Assembly: GCA_963854835.1 (NCBI GenBank)
Contig: OY978525.1
Coordinates: 17,578,309 to 17,642,308 of the forward strand
Direction: 5' to 3'
Length of the DNA: 64,000 bases
From: Megamerina dolium
Lineage: Eukaryota > Arthropoda > Insecta > Diptera > Megamerinidae
A program made the position numbers and the translations under genes. This document shows, piece by piece, positions 1 to 13,400 of the stretch (within the stretch, counting starts at the first letter, position 1; each line of letters begins with the position of its first letter). The notes below the pieces were generated by a model. It saw nothing but the letters and a program-made list of their open reading frames with translations. It made no database searches and was not told where the DNA came from.

Positions 1-1100
1 TATTCATAAGTCGATTGTTATCCACCTCACTTAACCGCCATTAAATGAGATAGACAGCCAAAAGGCTATAACATTGATAAGTAAGCAATGCAACAAGATT
101 ATGGAAATCGTTGCATACGATGCATACCCATACTTGTGTTCTACATAGCCACTTTAGTTGAGGATCCTTAATCGTTCTTTCGTTTGTTCTCTTCCATAGT
201 CCTCATGTAATAGCTTTTAATGTCTCTCTCTCTCTCTCTCTCTTTCTCTCTGTTTATGTATCTATATACATATAGTAGTTTGTGAAATCGCGACTTTTGC
301 TTGTTCTTTTGTGTATACTCTCTTGTTTCTCTTTCTGTTCTCAAATTTATTATATAATATGTTTTTTTTTTCACATTAGACAATTTTTTATTTTTCTCTC
401 TTTTTTAATACGATGCTAATGTCCCTAAGCATGCATGTCTGCGTATCACTTTTAACAAAATCTACTGCTTTTCCTATCTTCTTTTTTCCATATATATATT
501 TTTTTTTCTTTCATTAATTTCCATAATATGTACATAACACTAACATATCTTAAGATGTTCGGGGACCATTGTTATCATATTTGCTCTTGTTGTTGTTGTT
601 GTTGTTTTCCTAACAATACCTACATAAATATATACACACACACGCACACACATATGCGCATAATACAATATGTAGCAGACGCATTTTAATGTTTAATTCC
701 ACGCGGCATCATCAAATACTCGTTAAGTGATCTTTTCTTTTGCTTTCGCAAATCGTAACAAATATGAGAGCATGCGAAACACAAGAGAATTGTTGAATGG
801 GTCGCAATGGTATTGTAGATTATATAATGTATGAGTGTACGCATTTTGTATATTTAATGCAATTTATTTATATTTATTTTCAAACACACCAGCTACGCTT
901 TTGCCAGGATATACCATGTGCATAGCTAAATAAATAAATATTTATATAGGCATACCAAAACAATACGATACCTGTACAATCAAAATGCTTTGTAGGTAAA
1001 AAGACACAATATTAATATTTTCACTTTTATATAATAATAATCGGAACGAAACGTTTATTAATTTGAAGAGGCTATGGAATAGTCGATTTTATTATTTTAT
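1..1100. other. AT-rich non-coding stretch, no gene seen
   Basis: No open frame with protein-like composition is visible on either strand. It holds simple repeats: a CT run near 221-252, a TTG run near 585-608 and a short CA-rich tract near 634-655. It could be intronic or intergenic; no splice-bounded exon could be recognised. Confidence 0.5.
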
Positions 1101-1109
1101 ATATACAAT

Positions 1110-1300
1110 TATATATTCATTTCAATTAGAACACATTTTGGTTTGAAGATATCGTCGAAGATATAGAAAAGTGTATATATTCTTGATGACCATTGGCTCC
1201 GTAGTCGACTTAAAGATGTCCATCCTACCCTGTTATAACTATTCGTTTATATATTACCTGAGTAAATTGTAGGTTGAACTTGTTCATCTTAACCTACAGA
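1110..1300 (+). repeat. decayed HINE-like end fragment
   Basis: This stretch aligns loosely with the start of the intact copy at 1650. In the same order it has a 'TATTCATTTC' block, 'GATATAGA', a 'TATATATTC.TGAT' block, a GATGTCC block where intact copies carry the GTCC microsatellite, and 'TGAGTAAAT'. The microsatellite is lost. It is probably an old relic of the same family, in the same orientation as the copy beginning at 1650. Confidence 0.4.
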
Positions 1301-1649
1301 ATCACAGAGACTAACATACAGAATCACAGAGACTAACCACATAACGTTCTTAATATTCCTCCAAGGACGTCCATATCTCGCTTATGAATTATTATTATAA
1401 TGCGATTTAACCTCGCAAGAAATAGCCCCTATTTCAATTTGCTCCCTTACAAGGTCTCAAATTTTTAAAAGTTTAAACAGCCATAACACATAAAATCTCT
1501 CAACTAGGGCAATCATATTTGTAGGTCAATACATTGTCACTAGTACGAATTGCCGAATGATATATCTTAAAGTAAATGCGCATTTGAGCAAATACACTCA
1601 ACAGGTGTAAAGTATAAATAGATCTGCCTTGGATCAGACTGTAAGTTCA

Positions 1650-3222
1650 TTTTTATACCCTGCATAATGCAATATGCATGGTATATTCATTTCGGTCAGA
1701 TGTTTGTGTCCACTTGAAGGAATCTCCGGAGATATAGACATTGATATATATTCGTGATCAGCGTCGATTAAATTTTCGATTTAACGATGTCCGTCCGTCC
1801 GTCCGTCTGTCTGTCACCTGGCTGGTTCGCACGATAACTTGAGTAAATATTGAGCTATTTCGATGAAATTTGGCATAAGTAATCTATGATCCAAGGGTAC
1901 GGAGGGGATTGATATTGGGCATGATCGGTCAATAACCACGCCCACACCAAGCATTCAAAGCGACTAACCTCGAAATTTTCAAAATCTTTAACTTGCTATA
2001 ACTCACACAATATACCACTTGGGACAACAATATTTTGTACATAGAGTTATATTATACTACTATATAACCTCACCAAAAGTGGGTGAGCCACGCCTACTTT
2101 CTAGCGTAGCTCCCATACAAAGTGTCTGTACTTCTTTTAAATTGAAACTGCTGTAACTTCTACAATCTTCTATCTAGAATAACCATAATTGACACTTAGA
2201 TTAACACGGTAGTCGGAAATAATATGGCAGAAAATCAATGTGCCACGCCCACTCCTTTTTGGGTCTCCCATACAAAGTTGCGGAAATTAAAAAAAATGTT
2301 ACCGGTTATAACTTGCAAACTATTCAGCGTAGAATAACGAGATTTAAGGTGTGGATTAGTATTGTACGAGCAACTAGGCTCACAGAAAATGGGCGCACCA
2401 CGCCCAGTGTTTATCGTAGCCCCCATACAAATTTTAAATTCAAACAGCTGTAACTTCGGCAATCTTCTGTCTAGAATAACCATAATTGACACTTAAATTA
2501 ATATCGTAGTCGGCAAAAATCTGGCAGAAAATCAGTGTGCCACGCCCACTTCTTCATGGGTCTCCCATACAAAGTCGAGTGAATTAAACTAAAATGTTAA
2601 GCTCCATAGCTTACAAACCATTTAGCCTAGGACAACGAGACTTAGGGTATGGATTAGTATTGTACGAGCAACTAGGCTCACAGAAAATGGGCGCACCACG
2701 CCCAGTGTTTATCGTAGCCCCCATACAAATTTTAAATTGAAACAGCTGTAACTTAGGCAATCTTATGTCTACAATAACCATAATTGACACTTAAATTAAT
2801 ATCATAGTCGGAAATAATCTGGCGAAAAATCAGCGTACCACGCCCACTTCTTATTGGGGCTCCCATACAAAGTTGAGGAAATTAAACAAAAATGTTAACC
2901 ACCATAACTTAGAAACTATTCAAAGTAGGACATCAAATTTAAGGTGTGTATTAACATTGAAAAATTAATTGGATTTACTAGAAAGTGGTAAGCCACGCCC
3001 ACTTTTTATATATCTCCCATACTAAGCCTCGGAATTATCTTAAAATCCTTTTACTTCGTCAAAGTCAACCATATTTCGGGTGTAAATTAGTAGTATATGC
3101 AAAAATTGTTTCTCGAAAAGTGGAAATAAAAGAAAAGTTGGATATTCGAGTAAACTTTTTATATATAAATCTACATATGCAGGGTATAGTTTGGTCGGCC
3201 CCAGCCGACTGTAAGGAGATTT
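1650..3222 (+). mobile_element. HINE/DINE-1-like non-autonomous Helitron, copy A
   Basis: The copy begins TTTTTATACCCTGCAT and ends with ATGCAGGGTATA, a GTCGGC-CCCA-GCCGAC hairpin and TGTAAGGAG. The start and end carry inverted TATACCCTGCAT/ATGCAGGGTATA subterminal repeats. A short GTCC/GTCT microsatellite lies near 1789-1815. The middle holds about three degenerate units with a 297-298 bp period (equivalent points at 2165, 2462 and 2760). It has no transposase or Rep/helicase frame. Subterminal inverted repeats, GTCY microsatellite, internal tandem units and a terminal hairpin are the hallmarks of Helentron-associated elements in flies; that class assignment is inference. The short open frames inside (for example 2238-2453) recur in every copy because the repeat is conserved, so I do not call them genes. 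Confidence 0.7.
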
Positions 3223-3229
3223 TTTTTTA

Positions 3230-5345
3230 TTTTATTTTAATGAGAGTTTATCTACTACTCAATATTAGGCCATTATATATGGTAGAGTAAGTCAGTAATT
3301 ACGTATGAATGCTTCGTTAGCTATATTTTTCCTTCGCTAGTTTTCGCGGCGTCAGCTTCAATCTTTCACACACTCACTCGATAGGACATTGTATGCGATG
3401 GTAAGAAGACTTATACCACGGTAGTTGGCTCAAATTGGGGGGTCTTCTTGCTTATATATGGGACAGAAAATACTAAACCTACAATCATTCGGTATACTTT
3501 CACCAGAACATATTCTGATTATTACCTGGTCCGTGCTACTGAGCAACTCATCGCCTCCGGTCTTAAACAACTTAAACAAAATAAATAAATAAAACTCTAT
3601 TACTTATAAACGTATACACAAATATGATTTAGGTATATATAAATATATCTAGGTAAAATAGATAGCACTCTCTATAGCAAACACTCAACATTGTTGTCAT
3701 CACATTTCATAGAAAAGTGTAACAAGTGTATAGAAATTGTAATAGTATGTCACCAATGACATACTCTTTGTATTAATGGCACATTAAAATTGATTTAAAC
3801 GAAATAACGAAGTAAAATAATATTTATTTTATGAGACTGTAATTGTATTTAACTATTTCATTGGGATAAAATCATACTCAGTATACAATACATTTATTTA
3901 CGTGCCTTAACAGTACGTGCGTATTAAATTGAAAACCTGTACATAGTGAGGAGCAAAAAAGTGTGTTGAATTTGCTGTTGGAAAAGTTTTTCAGTAAATA
4001 ATATGATCAAACACATATATGACGATAGTGTTTGTATAACTGTAATGATGAAGAATAGCAGAAATGTACTAACTGCAGTGTTCCCTTTTGGTATAACTCA
4101 CCTTAAAGTTACCCATTTCATCATCATTTATAGGCGAATATATACAAATCGTTTGAAATTTTCTTTATATTGTCTTCCAAGTATAAGTCCAAGTCAAAAT
4201 AAAATATTCGTCTGAACATTTTAATGGTATAAGTGGCGTCTTCGTTAAATTTTTGGTTTAAATGTAGCTCAAGCTTCAGTTATATGTTTCAGAGGTATAA
4301 AATACAATATATATAATGATATATATAATTTTTGCTTAGCAACATTTTTTCGCAACATATGTACTTAAACACAATATCCACCAAATCGACAACATTTGTT
4401 TTCCAATAATTGAATCTAAACATTAATTTTGTAGGAGAGCTCACGAATTGATAAAAACTGGGAATAGGTTTTCAGTTTCTATATATTTTAACATAACGGA
4501 CTAATTATCTACTACAATTTGGCAATTTTTTTTTTCACACCACTGTATGAAAAAAGTGTCATTTTCGTAGGGGTTTTACGTTTATTACACGCATAGACTA
4601 CGTGATTTATTTTGTTTACATCAGTACTACATACAAAGTAAATATATAAACTTATTAATGCTGTCCATTTAATATCATTGGCTTATATACCTACCAATTT
4701 ATTGTAATTTTTTTTATGTTTATTGCTTTACGCTATTACACAAGACTACAAAAAATGTTGTATCTTGAGAAGAAAGTATTAAAAGTGTTTTCATTTAAAA
4801 ATCATTGGTATTTTTCATATGAAGAAATGATTCGAAATAATTTTATTTCATTGTTGAAAAACAATAGTATTTAATAAGTATTTCAGTTGAAGTCTTAATA
4901 TCTCTAAGAAAAATATTACATACATGATTTTATTAACTTAAATCATATTTTAAATATAATGATTATTTATCAATATGCATTCCAACTGCTTACAAAGTAT
5001 ATTTCTTTATCTTTAACGTAACCCACTTCTAATACAATGTATGCAAACTCTGAATAAATTGTTAAAGTATGCGTGTAATAATACTGCACATACGTATTTC
5101 ATACGCTCGATTGCAAATAACATTTATGTAACATTTATAGGCAAATAATAAGTGTACAAATAAATTCTGTCATGTTGGAAATTGGTTGCATTAAAATACA
5201 TACTTTAACGTACCCACTTTTCCCGCTATATACTTGTAGATTAGTCATTGCTGTTTCTATGACATAAGTTTATTATGTCATTCAATGTGTACAAATTTTA
5301 TTTATATGAGATGGATGTCGATAAGTAAAATTCAAGCCTTTGTTT
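3230..5345. other. AT-rich non-coding stretch
   Basis: No gene, RNA gene or recognisable transposon domain is visible. Open frames here (for example 4003-4215) have low-complexity, AT-driven composition and no family motif. Confidence 0.45.
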
Positions 5346-5349
5346 TCTA

Positions 5350-5545
5350 TTCTAATTTCATATGAAAAAAAGTACTCCTAAAGCTGTAAAATTTATAAAT
5401 TCGATTTTGGGTGCAAATTATGTAAATCTTAGAAACGTACAAAGATGGTTTGCAAAATTTCTTGGCAGTAATTTTTGTCTTGAGTATGGTTGGTTGGCTA
5501 GTTTGGGTGCAGCCTGGGAGACAATTACCCACGCTCAATTAGCAC
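5350..5545 (+). pseudogene. mariner transposase N-terminal relic
   Basis: The frame at 5362-5550 reads as the N-terminal helix-turn-helix region of a mariner transposase: a KFINSILG-type helix followed by VQRWFAKF and a G.NFCLE stretch, matching the family pattern (V.RWF.KF.SGDF.LED). It then loses similarity where the minus-strand LINE fragment begins. The C-terminal end of a mariner transposase lies on the same strand at 6366-6590, so both pieces are probably one old mariner split by the LINE. It is not functional. Confidence 0.5.
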
Positions 5546-6350
5546 AATAAACCTACTAATATCATCTATTTTTGCTTTAGCGAGTTCATTGAGGTCGTCC
5601 ATTACGAATTTTCCTAGCATTCTATGATCGTTTCCTTGGTCCCTTCCTGATCGCCTTTCGGCGTGGTCCCCATCGGCCAATGACCGGTTGTTGTTGAAGT
5701 TATTCTGAAAATTTCTGTTCTTGGCTTTCTTATCAACTCGTCTGTTCTTGACTTATCGTATTTTGGCCAAATTTACTTACTTATTTTGCAGGTACCAGTT
5801 TTTTCCCAACTGTTCTCTGCCTGCTTCTTAAACTTAAAGTGGAGCTCTATTTTAACAGACCTGAGGGGGCATCCGACAGCTACCGACTCAGATTCGTTGA
5901 GTGATGGCCCCCTTCTTGCCAGTTCATCTGCCTTCTCATTCCCCTCTATGTTCATATGGCCATGTACCCAGATGAGAGTGATGTTCATTTTGCGCGTTAG
6001 TGAGTTTAGCTCCTCCTTGCATTATCTGATGATTTCTGAATTAGTTACTGGCGAATTAAGTGTGCCAAAAGGGTTGTTTGACTATTTGACAATACATATG
6101 CCTTTGGTAGTCACTGCGGATGACTATTAAGTATCCATTTGATGCTTGTATTATTCTGTTCTGCAGCATATATCGAGTTCAGCTGCTTACGCAGCCGTCA
6201 ACTCCGATTTTAACCCAAGATTCGAATATAGTGTCAATGGATATATTGTTGAAAGCACCTTCAGTGTCTAAGAAGGCTGCCATGGTAATGAGTTTGATTC
6301 ACGTACCGATGCGTACGGCGAAATCAGCTCAGAAACTCATCTTCTCCTTA
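5545..6350 (-). pseudogene. LINE (I/Jockey-type) ORF2 relic: RT, RNase H and C-terminus
   Basis: Read on the minus strand, a reverse-transcriptase stretch comes first (FLDTEGAFNNISIDTIF, near 6290-6230, the motif with the first catalytic Asp). An RNase H stretch follows (ITLIWVHGHMNIEGNEKADE, near 5985-5925), then a TGHWPMGT region and a C-terminal DDLNELAKAKIDDISRFIV near 5600-5545. The pieces are joined by frameshifts and large internal deletions; the longest open frame is 5773-5988. The order RT, RNase H, C-terminal tail is that of an RNase H-bearing non-LTR retrotransposon. The exact clade is not certain. Confidence 0.7.
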
Positions 6351-6365
6351 GGCCGGTAAGTTATC

Positions 6366-6590
6366 CTGAATGCGGCATATTTTCCAGACTTGGCTCCTTC
6401 CGACTACCACGTATTAAGATCAATGCAGTCTTTTTTAGCTGACCAGCGAAAGTTGCAGATGTGCAAAAATAGCTCGATGACTATTTCGCCTCAAAACCAG
6501 GAAGTTTCTATCGCAAGGAAATCCACCTTCTACCCGATAAATGGCAAAATATCATAGATAGTAATGGCGAATATTTCGATTATTAAGCTT
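6366..6590 (+). pseudogene. mariner transposase C-terminal relic
   Basis: Forward translation gives FPDLAPSDYHVLRSMQSFLA, which contains the conserved PDLAPSD motif with the third catalytic Asp of mariner (D,D34D). After a one-frame shift near 6468 it gives LDDYFASKPGSFYRKEIHLL, then a WQNIIDSNGEYFDY ending at a TAA at 6585-6587. The length and order match the family's last ~75 residues. With the N-terminal piece at 5350-5545 it forms an interrupted, dead copy. Confidence 0.75.
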
Positions 6591-6599
6591 TGTAACAAG

Positions 6600-9440
6600 T
6601 ATGTTTTTATTAAAGATGAAATTCATAAAAAACATGACAGCATTTATTTGTACATCATTTGTACACAAGATGCGATGATGATAAGCAAGTAGTCAGTCAG
6701 GCACTAAAAAGAGTGCACTGCAAGGATGATGTTGATGATGATGATAATGATAATTTTAATACTTTTAAATGTCAAAACAAAACAAATAAATATGTAAACA
6801 ATTAAATAGGTTATAGTTAGAGTATATGAAAAAATAGCACGAGAGATCTAAAGATTGTGTGTATACAGCTCAACGTTGAAATGCCATCAAAATCGTAATA
6901 TACAACACTTTAATATGCATCAATGGTAATGATTACGATGAAACAGTAATAAAATTGAAGGAAGAACATTAAGACAAATATGTAGAGTACCAATAGCAAA
7001 TAAGAAGCAAGTAATAGTTATTTGTCAACGAGACTCGTATCAGGAAAAATGCATATACTTATTTATAATATCATGTGATTGGTAGTTGATAGTTGAATGT
7101 AGTGCAGTACTTGGTTGATAATAAAGTAATTCGCATAAAAACTAGTATAATCGTATATGGCAAATTGTCAGCGGCATTTAAGTTATTCAAGTCGTTGGTT
7201 TTATTATTGCTGGCTGCGAAAGAAAAAATAATATGTTAGACCAGAAATGTATGAGACGACAACGACTACAAAGATGACTTTATGCGAACTAATATGAAAT
7301 AATAATGGAAACACACAGATATTCATAAATATATAGAAATACCAACCTACTTTATTTAATATTATATTTTTTTCTACGCTCCTAGAAATATGCTATCAAT
7401 TTTTTGCTTGTTTGCCTTCTACAGCTTTATAACTTTAATGTGGTCTGGAAAAATACCATGGATGAAAGATAAAAATAGGAAAAATAAGCTTCATGCTACA
7501 AAAAAAAAAAACGCAATTCTATATACTATCGCATACGAATATCTATGTATGTGTATGTTTTTCAATTTGCTTTCATGCTTGCAATATTAAATCGATAAGT
7601 TTCAATAAATGTCGCATTGTGCGAATGTTCCCTTCTATATGAATATACATATGTGTGTGTGTATGTGGGTGTATGTAATACAAACACATATTCCTACCAT
7701 ATAACTACATGTATATATGTAAGTGTGTAATATCAACATTCTTGTTATCCCACAATCCATATATCCATAATTGTATATGGTACATATATGTACAATAGTC
7801 ACATATACACATGTGTGAAGAAGTTGAAATACAAACACACACACACACACACAAATTACACTTCATTGCACACATCAATGCGACTTATTGAAAAATGGTT
7901 TTATGTTTTGTTGTTGTTACTGTTAACGGTGTTATCTCCGTCTTCTGCTACTTTTGACGTTGTTGTTGTTGTTTGTATGTATTATTCGTATCACTCGGCA
8001 TTATTTGATTTAATAGATTTTGTTGTTATTTGTGTATTTCATAATGTTGTTGCTGTTGTTGTGGTTCTGCTTGTTATTATTGTATGATGATGATTATTAT
8101 TGTATTTTCTTATTTATTTCTTTTTTTGGATTGTATTGACATCTTACATAAGTATATTAAATTACGCGTAGAGATTATTTTGATAATTTGCTTGCTATTA
8201 AATACCAACAATGACTATATACTTGAATGAATATTAGAAGTAGCAAAAGGGGTTTTCAGGCAAAGTCAATGAAATTGGTGTAAAATCTGAATCGTTTTAT
8301 TTTTTATATGAACATTTTAAAGTGTTTATATGCAATCTTTAATTTCTAATATTAATACTTTAAGCTATTTGATTCAATTGCTCTTATCTAAAATATACTT
8401 TAGATTAAGAAATTGTTTAAATATAATTTTATATGTGATTCTAAGAAAGGAGTCTTACAAAAATTTCCCATAACTTTAAGTAAAAGGCTTTATTTGATGT
8501 ATAGATAAAATTTACCATGCAAAAATAAGAAAATTTTTTTTCTTTTCTTCATTCAAAGTATAAAAATAAATCCTTTTTTATATTCTATTAGTTCCAGTTA
8601 TAATAAAACTTTCGGTAGGTGAGGTCATTTCATTCTTTCATCTTTTCTATGAGAGGTAAAGAATGTTGCATACCAGACAGAGAAACAACCAGAACTGTTC
8701 ACATATAGCAGAATATGTTTAAAAATTGACTAAGCTAATGAAGCTTAGTTTTATAGGCACATCTGATTTGGAGAAGAACTACTGATTACCAAGTGCTCTG
8801 TCGAAGAGTACAGAAAAAGGGATACCACAATGGCTCTACCGCTCGGCATTGACCAACACAATGCCGAGCCCTTTTAATACTGTCAAAATTTAACAAGCGT
8901 AATATTTCTTCTCTAACTCTCGACATGTACCTGTGAGTTGTGATTAGAACACCTCGTTGGATAAAGTGAATTCTTCATGTTGCTAAATACGTCCAAGTCA
9001 GTGCGGTTCTATTTTATGTTCAGCATATTTATGAAACAATCTACAATTCATTTCTAAGCTCGCAGCATAGTGCCGTGATGTACTTCAAAGTATGTCCGAG
9101 TATGTAAATAAGATTTACATTAACTTCGAGTTGACCAAGATCCTAAGCCAGTGTAGATTCCGGTCATCGTGGAGTTAGTAGAAATAAAATCGCAGGTTAA
9201 CTAACGAGAATATGCTCCACAACTCATTAAATTAGTTGTAATTCCATAGTTTTGCACCATGTCCCCTTGAGCAACTTCAAGGGAAATTCTTGATTGAGCA
9301 ACATCTATGCTCTTAGCCTATCTAAAGAGCTCACCATACAAAATATGGCTTACAGAATACTTATCAGGTCAGCACTCGCACAGATACGATTTTCATAAAA
9401 TGATTTTTCAGAAGCAATAATCTAAGCAGAGACTCATTAG
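6600..9440. other. non-coding stretch with simple repeats
   Basis: I see no supportable gene. The stretch contains a GATGATGAT run near 6725-6750, CA repeats near 7836-7852, and TTG/GTT-rich sequence near 7900-8080. Open frames here (for example 7390-7590, 7788-8087) are produced by low-complexity DNA. Confidence 0.45.
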
Positions 9441-9660
9441 GAGTATGTATGGGAGCCACATTAAGAAGTGTGCATGACTTGCTGATTTCATGCCAGCTTA
9501 TTTCCAGCTACAATATTAGATAAAGTGTCATATATGGTTGTTGTAGACAAAAGATTGATTAGTTTACAGTTACGGTTTAAATTTAAAAGAATTTCAATCA
9601 CTTTATATGGCAGCTAATATAAGTAGTGAGAGTGGGTCGTCCATTTCCTGCTAAACTATG
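9440..9660 (-). repeat. decayed HINE-like unit (left part of copy E)
   Basis: The order of blocks matches the 298-bp unit of the intact copies in reverse orientation: GTATGGGAGCC, AAGAAGTG, a TGATTT..GCCAG block, CAGCTACAATATTAGATAAAG in place of the ACGATATTAATTTAAG block, then GTTGTAGACA.AAGATTG. It is heavily diverged. The rest of this old copy resumes after the inserted fold-back element, at 10215. Confidence 0.5.
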
Positions 9661-9761
9661 GGGCAGTATATCATCAATCGACGTGTCGTCAATTACACTA
9701 TGAAACAATTTCAGGCTTCACTGGGGTCTGGCGGCTGAATGATTCCAACTCATGTATATGT

Positions 9762-10212
9762 TATGGCCATATTAAATTTGCAATTTTTTAACAAGGTCTG
9801 CTTTTAGAATAAGTGAGAAAAAAGGGTTTAAATTCATATAGGAGCGAAAAAAATAGTTTGGCCATATACAGTATATGGATTATAAATATTATATCTGAGA
9901 TTACCCCAAGTATAATATTTTAACGAATAATTTTCTAGAACAATTTAACCCTTTAGCGACCTACTAAATGTTATTTTATTCAAACTTACCAAAAAGGGGG
10001 TCAAATTGACCCTTTCGTGAGAGAGCTACTGGGTGCTGTATATGTATGCCCAAACTACATATTTCGCTCCTATATGAAAAGTAGTCAGGCAAAATATTGC
10101 AAATTTCATAGGGCCATAGAAAAAAATTGACCTGAAGGTCTTACTATATGAGTCTAGGTCTTTCATCCTCAGTTAAAATTATTCCGTTCCACAAATACTG
10201 TGTCACTGTTTT
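9762..10212. mobile_element. fold-back repeat nested in an old HINE-like copy
   Basis: Two inverted arms are visible: 9763-9858 (minus) and 10061-10119 (plus). Both carry the same block, which reads as TTTCGCTCC.ATATGAA, then AGTAGTCAG, GCAAATTT and GGCCATA. Between them is a segment with TTTAGCGACC and GACCCTTTCGTGAGA. A related single-arm copy lies at 19957-20352. Sequence on both sides belongs to one decayed HINE-like copy, so this element inserted into it. No coding capacity is seen. Confidence 0.5.
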
Positions 10213-10214
10213 AT

Positions 10215-10450
10215 AGTTGCTCTAGATGGTATATTAAGTAAGTAATTGCAAGTTAAAAAGTTTTTAAATTGCAAGGTTAGTCTCTTTGATTGCTACGTGC
10301 GGACGTGACACATAACCTATCGTACCCATAATCAATCTTCTCCGTTCCTTTGGATCATAGATTACTCATATCAAATTTCATCTAAATAGCTCAATATTTT
10401 TTCAAGTTATAGTGCGAATTAGATAGATGACAGATAGATAGAACGAATGA
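10215..10450 (-). repeat. decayed HINE-like end (right part of copy E)
   Basis: Blocks GATGGTATATTAAGTAAGT, GCAAGTTAAA, AGGTTAGTC, TTTGGATCATAGATTACT, CAAATTTCATC.AAATAGCTC and a residual GATAGATGACAGATAGATAG tract run in the same order as the last ~250 bp of the reverse-oriented intact copies (24000-24250, 32920-33160). It is strongly diverged and lacks the terminal hairpin. Confidence 0.6.
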
Positions 10451-10459
10451 ATGAATAAT

Positions 10460-13400
10460 TGTTTGATGCATTAGAATTTCATTTATTTAGGTTCTCACAA
10501 CTTGATTACCTCTTCAAAATTATAGGAAGATCTAAAAGTCATTAAAATCCTTATTGAAGAATTTTTATATTTTCCATTTGAATATTCAACCTTGTGTTGA
10601 AACTAATTGTAAATAATTTTGATTTCATTTCAAACGATTCAAATTCATTCTTCTTCTTTCTACTAATCCTACACTTTGCTCATTACCATTCCATTCAGCA
10701 TAGGTACACAGTGAAAAGTATTGCAGTAAGTACTACTTCTGTGAGAGCCACAAAATCTTGCTTTTAACACTTTTACAGCACAACACAACATCAAGTACTC
10801 GTATTATGGTAGAGAGATACATACATACATACATATGTATTGTAGGTAGCTAAAACGACTACTATACAAAAATATATGCTCGTAATCGTATAAAGCACAG
10901 CTACTACTACTTACTATATTGCTATTGCCGCTTCTGTTATTGTAATTAAGGACTACTTAACAGTAAGCAAAACGTAAATCTGGTTTTAGAATAGTGTAAT
11001 TTTGTAAAATGTTAAGAATGCTCAAAGAAACAAAGTGCTTGTTGCTTTTGGATGTAGTTGTTGTATGTAGTAGATGCACTACTACAAATATATATATGTA
11101 GGTGTAGTTGGTGAAGAACAAACTAGCAAGGATAAATTACACATACATATGTACGAGTATATATACTATATGAGTATGAGTACATGGGAAGGTGCATAGA
11201 TAGCTAGATAGCTTTATAGTTACAAGTGTAGTAAACACTTAAGATTGTTAAATAAGGAATATACTGACATGAAAATATTCTGACGATCATGACGATGATA
11301 GCTAGTAATACAAAGTAAATGAGAATAATAATAACAATAATGTTGTTGTTGATGATGATAATGATGATGATGATGATTGTAATAGTGATGCAGCTGCAAT
11401 ATTTCTCTATTATTGTGTGTGTGTGGAAATGTAAAGAGGGTTCTTTTTAGAATACGCAATCTCTAAATTTGTTTTAATTTCTCGTATGTTTGATGGATGC
11501 ATATTGACTTAATTTCATAAAATATTGATAGAGAAATTTATAGTACTTACAATGCAAGAGAATTCAATGGCTTTCCGAGTTCTAGTACATCCACTTAGTA
11601 TATATTACAATGGTCAAGCAATTATAGTGGTTGTTTCTGTTCAAATTTAGACCAAAATACCTCAGCATAACTCCTGCTGCCATTTTAGAGCTATTAGTGA
11701 CTCCTAGTGACTCTAACTAATGGAGTGAGAGAGAGAAGGTCGAAGAGACAGCGTTTGCAAAGTCCCTCTCCAGTACTCTTAAAATAGATCTTTACCACAT
11801 TTGTAACAAATAGATCAATAACGAATGTTATTGTGCCATGAACCACCGTTGGAGTACTCCCTACCATTTATTAAAAATATTTGAATTAGAAAATTACCCC
11901 TGAAATTATAATTTTTAATTTTTAATTTTTAATTTTTTCCTTGTGAAAAATTACTTAGACACAAAGCCTAATAACACCCTTTAGTATGAACAAAAACTTA
12001 CAAGTCCATACGATTATCTATATATTAACATGTTATATATTAAAATAATGCATATGTACTGCACACAGCGTGAAAAATGATGTCTAGACAGCCTTAGTGG
12101 AGATGAAAGAAATAAGACATCAAGTAGAATACAAAAAGAAAAACAAAATTGTACATATAAATACATAGTAATATGAATAAAAGAAATTTGAAAGAGAAAT
12201 CATTAAATATGTAATATAAATAGAAAAAAAAAAAGAAATAAAGCACGCCAAACTGCCAAGGACATCTGTAATACACATATTCATTTGTACCACACTAAAT
12301 ACGATAATGAATGCTTTTTAATATGCTCTAATTTCTGTCTGCAACAGCAAAAGGATTGGCTGGCAAAATTATAGATAATTTTTAGGCTCTTTATTTACAC
12401 TTGCAAGTATAAGTGGTAGGTGTTCTCTCACCCACACACATGCATCTACTAAGTCGCACAGTAATAATGACCTCTTCAAATAAATATCCACTCATATTAG
12501 TCGTATACTTGTTGGTTGGTATGTACAATACGAGTATGAGAATTCTGTATTAAAACAGATGACGGAAAAAAGGCAATACACATATATGAGTGTGTAGGAA
12601 TGAAGCTGACATACATCTCATTACATGAACACATGAACGCATACATTTACATACGACGATGTATTACATTAAAGCCTAGTGAATGTTGGTAAAAATTACA
12701 CTTTACTTCTTTTTGATTTTTTTTATTCTATTTTATTTTATTTTTGTTTTTGGTTTTTTTTTTGTTCTGTGCATTTTTAATGAGCCTGAGAAACGACACC
12801 AGTATATACATATTTGAATGTATATAAACATGTATACCAGCAGTAGCTATAGCAGTGCTTTTGCTATGCTAAATAATTGCTAGTAATTTGCGTGTAATCC
12901 TTTTTATGCACGCGCTGCTCACTAATGCAAATACATACATACGTATGTGTATGTGGATGTATGTAAGTTGTGTATGCTAATATGTATGTCGTAAATTATG
13001 CATATGTTATAGTCTCTCATCTTTAACCTTTAGAGAGTCGTGAGTAATGCGATTGAATTGAATCAAAACTTTTTTAAAAGCATTTAAATGCTTACTGTCT
13101 ATAATTATTTCAACGAAGTAAAAAACAAGTATTTATTTAATAACTCATGTTATGCGTCGTAAAATATCTCGTAATTATTCTTTTATAATTGGTTTATACA
13201 ATTTTCTATATTTAGAACATTTAATCATGACATTTTAACGAATAACTTCCTATTAATATACTTATGTCCATGGAACATAGGTCAATCAGTGACAAGTTGG
13301 TTATTTTTCCAACTTTCAGGTGATATTTTTCAGTGAAGAATGTGATGATAAGCTGCCCCGTCTGAAATAAAGTTTAAATGAAGTTTGTACTGGCATCTGT

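Noticed and set aside
2235..2492. An 85-aa frame that recurs almost unchanged at 2235-2492 (minus), 23552-23809 and 32467-32724
   Set aside because: It lies inside the non-coding 298-bp unit of the Helentron-like repeat. The conservation is that of young repeat copies at DNA level, both strands are equally open, and there is no protein-like motif.
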